Assembly: GCA_026936325.1 (NCBI GenBank)
Contig: JAPTHN010000073.1
Span: 1,197,501-1,261,500 of the forward strand
Source: Platynereis dumerilii
Taxonomy: Eukaryota; Annelida; Polychaeta; Phyllodocida; Nereididae
DNA length: 64,000 nt
Reading direction: 5' to 3'
Below, in pieces: positions 21,458-31,393 of this stretch. Position 1 is the stretch's first letter. Each line of letters opens with the position of its first letter. Below the pieces are notes generated by a model, which did not search any database, had not been told where the DNA came from, and saw only the letters and a list, made by a program, of their open reading frames with translations. Made by a program: the position numbers and the translations under genes.

Positions 21458-21655
21458 CAAGGCAGAAATCATAGCCAGTTCCAGTTATGACTGTTACAAC
21501 TAAATATGTGCAAACTGTCAAATTACAAACATGTTTTTAAAATAAATTTCTGCGACTGATCTCCTCAGACATCTATTTTCCTATTTTCTGTGACATTTGA
21601 ATAATTTGATCCATGGTATCTCACTGAAACAGTCATAACTGGCACAATAATGAAA
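21458..21655. mobile_element. GGGAGC-type MITE (copy 2, uninterrupted)
   Basis: GGGAGCAAGGCAGAAATCATAG...CCAGTTATGACTGTTAC on the left and CAGTCATAACTGGCACAATA on the right form imperfect inverted ends. It shares its interior (CTAAATATGTG, CAAACTGTCAAATTA, CATGTTTTTAAA) with the split copy at 18282-20830. Confidence 0.65.
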
Positions 21656-21882
21656 AACCCCAGTGTCTGATGTTACTAAATATATAAACACCAATTACAC
21701 AAAATGCATGTGCTTCAAGTTTGGAGCCTTCCTTGTAGAGTGCAGACCTGAGAATACATGTTTACGTTTTCGGAGGTTCATGTCACAGCTAATTAATTAG
21801 GTGGGCTATTCTGAGGCTCCTCATTTTGACCTGTCACATACATAACTGTTACAACAGACAATGGCACATTACTGTGAATGAT

Positions 21883-21954
21883 GACATAAAAAACTCAAAG
21901 AATCTGACTTTGCTACTATAAAGAGAGAGAGAGAACATCAGCTGATCATCAGTT
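21883..21954 (+). promoter_or_regulatory. Promoter of gene E
   Basis: TATAAAG at 21917-21923 is 32 bp upstream of TCAGTT at 21949-21954, with a GA-rich spacer (GAGAGAGAGAGA). GACATAAAAAAC at about 21883 is a weaker version of the upstream AT-rich site. Confidence 0.8.
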
Positions 21955-21986
21955 CCTCTTCGAGTTACAACAAGATCACTTCTACA

Positions 21987-22301
21987 ATGGCTCGTCTCCT
22001 GTCTGCTGCTATCCTCCTGGCCCTTGTGGCTGTTGCTCTCTGCAGTGACTATGGTTACCAACCCCATGGTAACCAAGCCAGTAACTATGGTGCTCAATAT
22101 GGCAACAAGTACGATTCTGGATATGGTGCTAACAACGCTAACTATGGACAGTACTACCGCAACAAGGGAAAGAGCTATGCCACCTACGGCAACGAGTACG
22201 ACCAATCAGCTGCCAGCTATGGTAACTATGGCAACCAGTACGGCCGCAACAGTGCTTCTGGATATGGAGGAAATTACGGAAGCCAGTACGGATCTTATTA
22301 G
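21987..22301 (+). CDS. Gene E: secreted Tyr/Gly/Asn-rich protein, 104 aa
   Basis: Signal peptide as in A, then SDYGYQPHGNQASNYGAQYG, where Asp replaces Ser at the second mature position and Asn replaces the variable Tyr/His/Gln after PHG. It combines GNKYDSGYG and QYYRNKGKSYATYGNEYDQ (like B, C and M) with SAASYGNYGNQYGRNSASG (like J, K and L). It is therefore a bridge between the subgroups, possibly through gene conversion. Stop is TAG. The donor is GTCG-GTAGGT at 22306/22307 and the 138-bp intron ends TTCATTTTCAG at 22444. Confidence 0.93.
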   Translation: MARLLSAAILLALVAVALCSDYGYQPHGNQASNYGAQYGNKYDSGYGANNANYGQYYRNKGKSYATYGNEYDQSAASYGNYGNQYGRNSASGYGGNYGSQYGSY

Positions 22302-22444
22302 AGTCGGTAGGTGTCAAACAAGCTTTGCCGGTAGCTAAACTTCTTTTGGAAGATTTCTTTCTTATTCTTGCACATAGCGAAAAGATTATCGTTATATTTT
22401 TTGATATACATATATTTTTCAAATATTGAAATTTTCATTTTCAG

Positions 22445-22540
22445 AAAGTTCACTGTTTCTCAATGAAGTGATTCTTCGAGGAAAGAAGTTCTGCTGACAT
22501 CCCAATGTTTGCTAATAAAGTTTCAAAATGAATACCTTAT
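22445..22540 (+). other. 3' UTR exon of gene E with poly(A) signal
   Basis: AATAAA at 22514-22519. Shares GAAGTTCTGC-ACATCCCAATGTTTG with the last exon of G and ACATCCCA-TTTG with J, K and L. Confidence 0.8.
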
Positions 22541-22559
22541 TGTTGGTTATGTTTTATCA

Positions 22560-23690
22560 AAAAGTTGCAGTGCTCGAAACAGAAGTGGTCATTGAAATAG
22601 TCTGAACAGATCGACAGAAATAACAGGACTGGTGTTAAGTGGATGAGGAAGGGGTCATTTGCACCCTCCCAAAATTAAAACTTAATCCAGATAATTTTAA
22701 GAAATTTTGGCCTAATATTCCACAACAATAACTTAATCCTGATAATTAAATATTACATTTACAAGTGAAAAAAGGTCTATCATTCTGAATAATCATGCCT
22801 GAAATATATTTGAAAAGGTACTAACTATTATGATGAGCAGGATCATAAACATAAATCAATATCTAAAATAATCCATGTATTTAAGCCCAATCCTGTTGTG
22901 CAATAATTACACACTGTACAAAAGCAGTTGCGTTTTTTCAAAGTATTCCTTATTTTCCCTGGAAAATCATATTTAGGCTTTAACACTTCATAAGGGCACC
23001 TAATAGAGTAGTATGCGAGAGCAATTTGCTTCATTAGCGATTTTTCCGTCACTAGTCATGTAACGTATGTGGTGTGGCTATGTTCCCATGCAATGGGCAT
23101 CTGAAAATCTGTTTGTAATGACTCATAAATGCGACCGAGAGCACTTTTCTGCAGTTTCAACTGCAGTGCGCTGCACAAACGGATTTCTTTGAAGCACAAA
23201 TAAACAAGTAAAATTGCACACAAGTAGTGTCAAAGATTATCAACAATCACATTATTTTGGCGGAATAGTTCATTGAATCCAATAAAAAGCTGATTGAAAT
23301 TATATGAGCGCAGCACAAGGACAGCTCATTCTGTGTGATGCTCCTGTCTACAGTGACTGCCTGGACAGGAAGTGCCTGTAGTTGCCATAAAAGTGGAGCT
23401 AGTAGTTTAGTCACAGTTTAGTTTGGTAAATAATTAAAATACCCTAAATATCTTCCAAAATAGCTTTAAAATTTCAGTCTTGTCCTATAACAACCTCCAG
23501 TGACATATTTCAGGGATTTTAATCAACATGTGTAATTATATTGGAAATAATTATTTCCATACCCCTGATTGTAAGAATTGACTGAAAATTAAAAATCAAT
23601 ACAAAAGTTCATGACTTAAATGGCTCACCAAGTAAGAAATCATAACAACCCTTAAGGTTACATAATCTTCATTAATTATCAACAAATTAT
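22560..23690. other. Intergenic, no gene recognised
   Basis: AT-rich with scattered short frames only; no promoter or splice signals of note. Confidence 0.45.
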
Positions 23691-23697
23691 GTAACAG

Positions 23698-23698
<1 letters not shown>

Positions 23699-23795
<97 letters not shown>

Positions 23796-23893
23796 ATCTG
23801 TCTAGCTGTCTGTCTGTCTATCTGTCTGTCTGTCTATCTGTCTATCTAATCTTATCTGTAGATCTGATCTTATCTATCTAATCTTATCTATCT
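23699..23893. repeat. (CTAT)n microsatellite
   Basis: About 90 bp of nearly pure CTAT repeats, degenerating into CTGT, CTAG and ATCTTATCTAT variants towards the right end. Confidence 0.97.
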
Positions 23894-24489
23894 ATTTGCC
23901 CAGTCCTTTAAAAAGATAAATTGGCCTTCTGCATGGAAAGTTGAAGATTAATGAAGTAGTTCTATGACATTGCTGCGCGAATTTCATGGCAGTGCCATTT
24001 ACATATTATCATTCATTGTACTTGACAGACTTCTATTTCCACCAAGTGGGTAAGGTTGAAATGAGACAAGTGTAGCCACCATCATTTATTTTTCAATGGC
24101 ATGATGCAATAGCAGACACAATTTTTTTTCCTTTGTCAGAGTCGGAGTCGTGGAGTTGATATTTTTGGGTTGAGTCAGAGACGAACATTGATTTTCAGGT
24201 GGAGTTGGAGTAAAAAATTAAATTGGTTACTCCTGACTCCTAAAAATATTTAATATAACTTACAAAAATACAGGTTACAAAAATGTAAGATAAATCCCAA
24301 AGTCTACACAAAACTTCCAAAACAAGTATTCATGTACAAAATCCTATGAAAACTTTGTAGAATTACTTTTTCTCCCCTGTTAACCATGTAATATTTGAGA
24401 GCTGAGAGCAAAAATGCAGACAAGTGGAGTCGTGAATCAGTTTCAGAGTCGTAATACAGGAGATCCAAGGAGTCGGACCCAATTAATAA

Positions 24490-24553
24490 GTCGGAGTCAG
24501 AGTCAGAGTCGGAGTCAGAGTCAAAGTCAGAGCTGGAGTCAGAGTCGGAGTCG
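24490..24553. repeat. (GAGTC[A/G])n hexamer minisatellite
   Basis: Runs of GGAGTC/AGAGTC units. Decayed relatives of the unit occur at 24138-24200 and 24420-24480. The Ser/Asp- and Gln/Ser-rich frames across it are repeat translations, not genes. Confidence 0.92.
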
Positions 24554-24699
24554 CTTTTCAGACAATCGAGAGTTGGAGTCGGTTCACTTACTACCCGGCT
24601 CCGACCAACGTGGAGTTTTGCCAAATTATTACATTCAAACAGTTATCATTTATCATGATAATTATAATAATTCATTTCAAATTGCATAGATTTATTGTA

Positions 24700-25190
24700 A
24701 CAGTTGAATCATACAAATGTGCCAATTACAGTCTTATTGTAGGTGAAACTGCAAATTGGTAATACTTATGTTAAAGTAGGCCTAAACTCCTGCATTTTCC
24801 TAAAATTTAGAAACTTTTGCTGGAGCTCAGCTTATGTGATGATTGATAATCAGGTTGAGTATGCAACACGTATCAGAAATACTAAATAATTGATTAGATA
24901 ATACCTAAAAGGCATCTCATGAAAACAATTGTGATGGTGATTTTTGAAACACTTTTAATTTCAAATTTGCTGCCAACATTTTTCCTCCCTCGTGTACGGT
25001 ATTGACCATTTCCAAGTCTTGAATAAACTAATGATTAGTTAATTTATTTCATCAACTTAGGTGACTTACTTAACCGCAGTTTTTCATAGCAAATTGTGCT
25101 ATATTCATTGCTCAAATGCAGTGGAACTGTCAGTTGTGTGACCAAATTGGAATAATTTTGTTGATTATTTAAAAGTGACAAAGGAAAAAA
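24700..25190. other. Intergenic, no gene recognised
   Basis: AT-rich; nothing supported. Confidence 0.45.
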
Positions 25191-25199
25191 TAGTTCTTT

Positions 25200-25300
25200 T
25201 CTGCCATTTTGCCATTTTATTGATCAACATAGTGCATCATCAGTGAAGCACAGTTCCTCGAGATGACTGAAGATCATCTTTTCCACATATCAAGCTGATT
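25200..25300 (-). other. 3' UTR exon of gene F with poly(A) signal
   Basis: Minus-strand acceptor CTTGTTTATTTCAG ends at 25301; AATAAA at 25221-25216. The intron is 114 bp (25301-25414). Confidence 0.8.
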
Positions 25301-25417
25301 CTGAAATAAACAAGGAGAAAAATATTAGATAAATATGTCTGTATATCTGTATATTAAAGATGCAACAGCCATGAAGTTTGCTTTACAGATTCACAAATTT
25401 ATATCAAAACTTACCGT

Positions 25418-25732
25418 CTAGTAAGAGCCATACTGACTTCCATAGTTGTTGCCGTAGCCAGAAGCACTGTTGCGACCATATTGGTTGCCATAGTTACCAT
25501 AGCTGCCTCCATATTGGTCATACTCATTTCCTGAAGTGGCGTAACTCCTCCCCTTGTTGCTGTTGTAGTTTCCATAGTTTGCATTGCTAGCACCATATCC
25601 AGAATCATAGTTATTGCCATGGTTACTGCCAGAGTTACTGGCTTGATGACCATGGGGTTGGTAACCATAGGAACTGCAGAGAGCAACAGCCACAAGGGCC
25701 AGAAGGATAGCAGTAGAAAGGAGACGAGCCAT
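25418..25732 (-). CDS. Gene F: secreted Tyr/Gly/Asn-rich protein, 104 aa
   Basis: Signal MARLLSTAILLALVAVALC. It is the most substituted intact copy in the first half: SNSGSNHGNNYD has Ser for Tyr, NYNSNKGRSYATSGNEYDQ has Asn and Ser for Tyr-Arg and Arg for Lys. The C-terminal YGGSYGNYGNQYGRNSASG is standard. Stop TAG with donor ACG-GTAAGT immediately after. It is head-to-head with G, its closest relative in the middle region (shared SNKG, YGGSYG). The 5' UTR differs from the main group (CATTGACTAAGACC in place of CTTTGAGTTACAAC). Confidence 0.92.
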   Translation of the reverse strand: MARLLSTAILLALVAVALCSSYGYQPHGHQASNSGSNHGNNYDSGYGASNANYGNYNSNKGRSYATSGNEYDQYGGSYGNYGNQYGRNSASGYGNNYGSQYGSY

Positions 25733-25764
25733 TGTGCAAGTGATCTTGGTCTTAGTCAATGATG

Positions 25765-25797
25765 AACTGATGACTAGTACTATTATTCTGTTTTATA
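25765..25797 (-). promoter_or_regulatory. Core promoter of gene F
   Basis: TATAAAAC at 25797-25790 is 27 bp upstream of TCAGTT at 25770-25765, the shortest spacing of the set. It is separated from the oppositely directed gene G TATA box by about 195 bp. Confidence 0.75.
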
Positions 25798-25956
25798 GTG
25801 TCTGCATTTTTATGGCCTATTTGGTTTACCCATTATTTACTGCCGACATGACATGACAATGTAGAGTGTACATCTCGATTGCATGACATCACATACAATG
25901 TGACCTAACATGCACATTAATTAGAAAGGAGTACAATAGCATAGGCTATGAACGGT

Positions 25957-26026
25957 GTCATAAATTATTCTCATGTATGATCTTAAAGAAGTATAAATAA
26001 GGAGGCACCACCAACCATCGTCAGTT
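25957..26026 (+). promoter_or_regulatory. Promoter of gene G
   Basis: GTCATAAATTAT at 25957-25968, TATAAATA at 25992-25999, TCAGTT at 26021-26026 (29 bp from TATA). Confidence 0.8.
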
Positions 26027-26055
26027 CAGCTTTAAGTTCACATACAATCACTGCA

Positions 26056-26370
26056 ATGGCTCGTCTCCTGTCTGCTGCTATCCTCTTGGCCCTTGTGGCT
26101 GTCGCTCTCTGCAGTTCATATGGCTACCAGCCCCATGGTTACCAAGCCAGTAACTATGGCAGTAACCGTGGCAACAACTACGATTCTGGATATGGTGCCA
26201 CCAATGCTAACTACGGAAATTACTACAGCAACAAGGGAAAGACTTATGCTACTTCAGGAAATGAGTATGACCAATATGGCGGCAGCTATGGTAACTATGG
26301 CAACCAATATGGTCGCAACAGTGCTTCTGGTTACGGAGGCAACTACGGAAGCCAGTACGGATCTTATTAG
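26056..26370 (+). CDS. Gene G: secreted Tyr/Gly/Asn-rich protein, 104 aa
   Basis: Signal identical to A. Mature features: GSNRGNNYDSGYGATNANYGN, then YYSNKGKTYATSGNEYDQ (Ser for Arg, Thr for Ser) and YGGSYGNYGNQYGRNSASG. Stop TAG, then ATGAG-GTGAGT; donor at 26375/26376. The 629-bp intron is filled by a 31-bp tandem repeat that carries splice-acceptor-like sequence. It shares NNYD and the YSNKG motif with F and with pseudogene H, suggesting these three descend from one copy. Confidence 0.93.
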   Translation: MARLLSAAILLALVAVALCSSYGYQPHGYQASNYGSNRGNNYDSGYGATNANYGNYYSNKGKTYATSGNEYDQYGGSYGNYGNQYGRNSASGYGGNYGSQYGSY

Positions 26371-26484
26371 ATGAGGTGAGTGTCTAGCTTTTTAAAGCTT
26401 CTTTGAAAATTAAACTTCTATGTGTAGATTTTTTCATTAGGATTCCAGTAACAACTGATTTTGATACATTTCTTGAATTTTTTT

Positions 26485-27000
26485 GCTCCAATCTATTACA
26501 GTTTTCCTTTTATTTGCTCTAATCTATAACAATTTTCCTTCCACTTGCTCTAATCTATAATAATTTTCCTTCCACTTCCTCTAATCTATAACAGTTTTCA
26601 TTTATTTGCTCAAATCTATAACAGTTTTCCATTATTTGCTCTAATCTGTAGCAGTTTTCCTTTTATTCGCTCTAATCTACAACAGTTTTCCTTTTATTTG
26701 CTCTAATCTACAACAATTTTCCTTCCACTTGCTTTAATCTACAACTGTTTTCCTTTTTCCTTTTATTTGCTCTAATCTATAACAGTTTTTCATTTATTTG
26801 CTCTAATCTAAACAGTTTTCCTTTTTTGCTCTAATCTTTAACAACTAAGCTATACAAAATTTTCCTTTTATTTGCTCTAATCTACAACAGTTTTCCTTTT
26901 TCCTTTTATTTGCTCTAATCTATAACAGTTTTCCGTTTATTTGCTCTAATCTAAAACAGTTTTCCTTTTATTTGCTTTAATCTATAACAGTTTTCCTTTT
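26485..27000 (+). repeat. About 16 copies of a 31-bp minisatellite in the gene G intron
   Basis: Consensus unit TTTGCTCTAATCTATAACAG plus TTTTCCTTTTA. Each unit carries a branch-point-like CTAAT, most carry an AACAG, and all carry a pyrimidine run. The last unit runs directly into the true acceptor TTTTCCTTTTTCAG at 27004. Unit length varies slightly (two copies carry an extra TTTTTCC, one an internal insertion). Confidence 0.93.
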
Positions 27001-27004
27001 TCAG

Positions 27005-27100
27005 AAGGATCACCAATCCGGAGGCTCCACAGTGTAATTCATCAAGGCAAGAAGTTCTGCATACATCCCAATGTTTGATAAATAAATACAGCTTTCAAAT
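27005..27100 (+). other. 3' UTR exon of gene G with poly(A) signal
   Basis: Starts AAGGATCACC; AATAAA at 27081-27086. Homologous to the gene E last exon over AAGAAGTTCTGC-ACATCCCAATGTTTG. Confidence 0.82.
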
Positions 27101-27289
27101 GAATACCTGGTTGTGTTATATTTTGTCGAGAAGTTAAAAACAATAAAAACAAGAAACTTCACCTATGTGTAGGTGAAGTTTAATAACCTTGAAAATAAAC
27201 AATAAGTCAATAAGGGACACAATCCATGAATAATTAATCGGAGTGAAAACGATGGTGTTCGGTGCAAATTCACTTGAAACTGATTACTT

Positions 27290-27900
27290 CCGAAAACATT
27301 TAGTTTGAGTTTGAGTTTATTAAAAAAAATAATCAGAGACATTACAAAGTTTATGATGAATATATACAGATTGATACCACTACAGGTATATTTAATCTGT
27401 ATTTACAAATAAAATGTTACACTATTGCATATATATATAGTCGCAAAAAAAGAGAGCCAGTCCTATTAAATTCCACCAAATTATTAAGTATGACACAGTA
27501 TGAATATACAATGGATTAATGTACAATGTACATCAGTAAAATATTGGGCAAATCTTGGAATTGGCATATTTTGTAGAATAGTGGATTTTCTCGGAAGATT
27601 TTGGAAAAATTCACTTGGAGGCACAGCCGCAGAGGCATTCCTATTTAAGAATGGGCTTCCTGTCCTTGCCTTGATTTATCCAACCATTAAAATTTGTGTT
27701 CATAGCGGGATTATTTTTAGTGCATTATAAATTTAGTATAACTTCATGGTTTTATGATTTTGTTTAATTTTGGGATATAAAGTTTTGAAATTTTTGTTTC
27801 AAGATTTTGAAAGTATACATGTGCCATAATTATGTGGAATGTAAATTAAAAATACTTAATATATGTCATTATTATTGGTAACTCATTGAAATCGGTCTTG
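27290..27900. other. Intergenic, no gene recognised
   Basis: The plus-strand frame at 27500-27730 has no signal supporting expression. Confidence 0.4.
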
Positions 27901-27919
27901 AACATTCCGTAAAAGCAGC

Positions 27920-28437
27920 TACCCTGTCAGCCCAGCGTCAGTCCGATGTCAGCAGCATCGGCAGTGCATTTTTTAAAATAGTAACTGGGAGACCAAATGG
28001 TCTCCCAGTGAACAGATTTGGTCTCCCAGTCATTGCCAAATTGGTATCACTGGGAGACCAATTTTCCCAGGATATCCCATTAATTTCACATAAATTTTGC
28101 TTGTCATGATTTGTAATTCTTGGTTGCATTTGAAAGCGAGGCTTCTTCTTTTCCTACCAAAAAATAATCTTTTAGTGTCTTTACCATCATACTTCTGCTG
28201 ACGCCATCTTTTTACATTCCAATTTTCATAAATTAAAAATTTGTCTAATCTGTTTTGGTAGAAATCAGCCGAAATCCTTAATATATACTTTATGGATCCT
28301 CAGCTGATAGATAAATGTCGCGCGTCATGTCGCTACAAAGTTCAGTCGGTCTCCCAGTCGAAAATCCTTACAAAATGCTCTGAGCATCGGACCAGCTTGG
28401 GGCCGACGTTGGACCGCCGAGGCATGCTGATAGGGTA
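27920..28437. mobile_element. Possible DNA element with TACCCTRTCAGC ends
   Basis: Left end TACCCTGTCAGC, right end GCTGATAGGGTA, complementary with one mismatch; inner CAGTCCGATG/CGTTGGACCG are weakly related. The interior has four or five CTGGGAGACC/GGTCTCCCAG words forming small hairpins. No target duplication was resolved. Confidence 0.45.
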
Positions 28438-28499
28438 TTCGTTTTTATCTTGAAGTGTTCCTTATCTTTCCCGCCACACAAAATTAATATGTTAATATG

Positions 28500-29600
28500 C
28501 CACAAGGCTCTTTCTTAATATTCAACATTCATGCCACAAAAACGGTGGAAGAACTCTTTGTGGCAAACATAGTTGTCAGGAAGAAATTAATATTTGTCAT
28601 CAGTATAGTGGACGTGTTGACTTGAGGTGCTTGAGAAGAAAAACCCACACTTTTACAATTACAGCAGTGAGTTTACATGATCCCCTTTGATTTCATTTTT
28701 AAACACCTTAAATTTCATCAGAAGTGTTTAAACAGTGCCAAAAGGTGCTATCAACAACGTACAATACATATTTTGGTGGAATTCTCCATTCTGTATAATA
28801 AATGCTCATTAAGGTCATATCATTGACATGCAACAATTTCCACCAGGTGGATATGGTTGAAATGACACAAGTGGAGCCACCGCGCTTTCTTTTCCCACTG
28901 CTGTGTTGTGGGCTGGCAGTTTTAGTGTGCAGCAAAAGCACTGTTGTATGATTGTTTCATGACCTTAAAGCTGGCGCTGCAGGAACGCTTTTTTACAACC
29001 TGGTCAAAACTTAGCGTGTATCATATGTAGTATAAATACTATAGCCACCAAACTTGCAGCAAACTTTAAAATCTGTCTAATGTGTTTTTAGGAGACCAGA
29101 ATTAAAGACTAGATATTGGATTGTGTTTGTTTGGTCCTGGGTTCAGATCCAGGTCTATGGCAAAGTTTCGGGATTGAACAAAATAAATATACTTATTTTC
29201 ACTTGAGTGTGCTGGCTTGGCTTTTTGATGAATATTACTGAACTTGGCATCATCTGTAGTGGATTTAGTCCAGAATTTTCAATCACGAGCAAAATTTGAA
29301 GAAAATTACAGTTTTCAAATGTTTTCTGTCATTTATCACATTTTTATAAATCTGCACATTATCAATGAAATTGATTTCAGATTTTCTTCATTTTTTTTTT
29401 TTTTGCATATTTAACTTGTTTTCTGATGTTTATTCACAAGTTGCAATCACTCAAAGAAGGTAAGGGGTTTTGATTATGGAAATAATGGAGTGAGGGGTGA
29501 ATTGGGACAGTGGTTTTCTGGGCCCTAATCATTGGAAATTTAAGATATAATCGATGCGCTAGGGGATAGTTAGACCTTTTGCTTGGACACAATTTGACAC
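28500..29600. other. Intergenic; short shared repeat only
   Basis: 28839-28885 (ATTTCCACCAGGTGGATATG...GTGGAGCCACC) matches 24030-24082. Otherwise no supported feature. Confidence 0.45.
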
Positions 29601-29751
29601 CATATTTCGATTTCTGGGTTGATTTGTGGCCATTCTATGACAGAAAAACGGCCAAAACTGTCCAGATTCACCCCATATTACGGTAAAGATGATAATAATA
29701 AGCAATCATCATCCATTAACCTTAAAGTTAAAAAAAACAAACTATTCTACA

Positions 29752-30105
29752 ATGGCACGTCCCTTGACTGTCCCCAGCCCCATTTCAAAATCAGTACCAG
29801 GTTGCTGTCTGCTGTTATCCTCTTGACCCTTGGGGCTTTCTCCCTTTGCAGTTCATATGGTTACCAGCCCCATGGTCACCAAGCCAGTAACTATGGCAGT
29901 AACCATGGCATCAGCTACGATTCTGGATATGGTGCTAGCAACGCTAACTACGGAAACTACTACAGCAACAAGGGAAAGACTTATGCTACCTACGGCAATG
30001 AGTATGACCAATCAGCAGCAAGCTATGGTAACTATGGCAACCAGTACGGCTGCACATTGCGTCAGGACGTAGCAAGAATTATTGAAGTCAGTTGGTTCCT
30101 ACTAA
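29752..30105 (+). pseudogene. Gene H: decayed family member
   Basis: ATGGCACGT at 29752 corresponds to the family start, but about 40 bp of unrelated sequence interrupts the signal peptide before TTGCTGTCTGCTGTTATCC resumes, out of frame with the ATG. The mature part is family-like through SSYGYQPHGHQASNYGSNHG, ISYDSGYGASNANYGNYYSN and KGKTYATYGNEYDQSAASYG. A net 2-base loss near the C terminus then shifts the frame, although the ancestral TAA remains at 30103. The donor reads GGCAAG where others have GGTAAG. No TATA box is found upstream. A continuous frame can be read from further upstream without the signal peptide, but I consider it fortuitous. Confidence 0.85.
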
Positions 30106-30207
30106 ACGGCAAGGTCAATTTTGTTCGCTTCCACTTGCTCAGAATTTTGAACATTTAGAATTACACAACATGATTCAATACTAATCCTTGCCATTGTTTA
30201 CTTTCAG

Positions 30208-30280
30208 CTTGATTTGGTGCACCTTTTTAATAAGATAGACCAAAGCAATGAAATAAATTTGCAAAATGTATTATGTTATT
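30208..30280 (+). pseudogene. Last-exon remnant of pseudogene H
   Basis: TTTACTTTCAG at 30207 precedes CTTGATTTGG, like the CAGCTTGATATG of the gene F last exon. AATAAA at 30252-30257. Confidence 0.6.
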
Positions 30281-30800
30281 ATCTCTCTTATTCTGTCCTT
30301 AATAAAACTGCCGTCCGCAGCCATCATATATATCAATTTGTTCCAAGCATTCACTCATACAAACTGGGCCTTCTTCTAAAATTGGTACTTTATACTTCCT
30401 AGTCCTTATTTATAAATGAAACCTTCGCAAATCTAGCTTTTAGGAAAGAATTGTTGGTTTGTGATTACATTGAACTTTTTGCTCACAGATCGTACATTTT
30501 GGATCGATTATAGCACCTCATGACTCGAAACAGAAGCTTATTGTTGCAAATAGAATTTTGGTTTTCAGAAACTTTAATTATGGCATCTGCGTGCAAAATA
30601 CTTGTCATGTTTTTGTGTCTAAACAAGTGAGCCCAGCTGTGTTCTCTGAAATACACTGTAGCGGTTTATTTTATAGACATGTGGTCTCTACAAAAGTTTT
30701 ACATTAACTTCTTTTGCAGGAACAATCAAAATAAAGGATTATAATTCAATTAAAATAGCTTGTGTAAGTTTATAACGTTCCACCACGGCTGTTGAATATT

Positions 30801-31058
30801 GGATTTTTGACAAATTTATCAAAATGGATGGATGGACGAATGGGGCTTTACGTCCTGTTGTTATGCACCTGGTAGGCTAATTAGGACAGGAGGAGGACAC
30901 GGCAATGAGGCGAAGGATGATTGAAATAGCCAACTAACATAGGTCCAGGTGACCCAGCAAGAGCTGGATTCGAACCCGGGACCCAGGGATTGGCAGTCCA
31001 GCATGCTACCACTAGACCAACCCTCCCCCCAGCAATGCCTGGCTATCAACCAGCTGAC
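30801..31058 (-). mobile_element. tRNA-derived SINE with 13-bp target duplication
   Basis: The minus strand shows pol III boxes: A box TGGTCTAGTGG (31019-31009) and B box GGTTCGAATCC (30976-30966) in a tRNA-like head with a CTGCCAA anticodon loop resembling tRNA-Gly(GCC). An unrelated body follows, ending in TCCATCCATCCATT. GCTGTTGAATATT flanks both ends (30788-30800, 31059-31071). The exact duplication suggests a fairly recent insertion. Confidence 0.85.
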
Positions 31059-31118
31059 GCTGTTGAATATTTTCATAAAATTGCATTTTGCATTCTGAGA
31101 GGTTTGGGGGTGGGCACA

Positions 31119-31393
31119 CACTCCTAACAAAAAAGTTTTATATGGAACCTTTAAGGGTTCTATAAGCTGGTATAGATAAGGAACCCTAAAAGGTTATTAC
31201 TAAAATTTAAAAACTTTCCAACAGCAAACAAAAACAACATTTAGAGGATCCAGCTGCACTGAACTCCCACAATGGAACCCCTTTCTCTCAAGTTGAACCT
31301 TTTCAATTCAATTGAACACTAAAAAAATTTAGAACCTTTTTTCAGCTGTGGGTTATTTATACATACCATAAAGAACCTTTTGCATTGAGAGTG
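31119..31393. mobile_element. Short CACTC-ended element within the pseudogene I region
   Basis: Ends CACTCCTAACAAAAAAG and GAGAGTG, with subterminal GGAACCTTT/AAAGAACCTTTT and GGAACCCTAAAAGGTT words. About 275 bp. It abuts the decayed gene I and supplies the last codons of its fused frame. Confidence 0.55.

Noticed and set aside
23699-23893. Possible CRISPR-like regular array
   Set aside because: It is a plain CTAT microsatellite without spacers, in an animal genome.
24304-24689. Ser/Asp-rich and Gln/Ser-rich frames
   Set aside because: Translations of the GAGTC hexamer repeat.
29130-29175. Possible tRNA gene or SINE B box (GGGTTCAGATCCAGG)
   Set aside because: No A box at a fitting distance and no cloverleaf potential that I could see.
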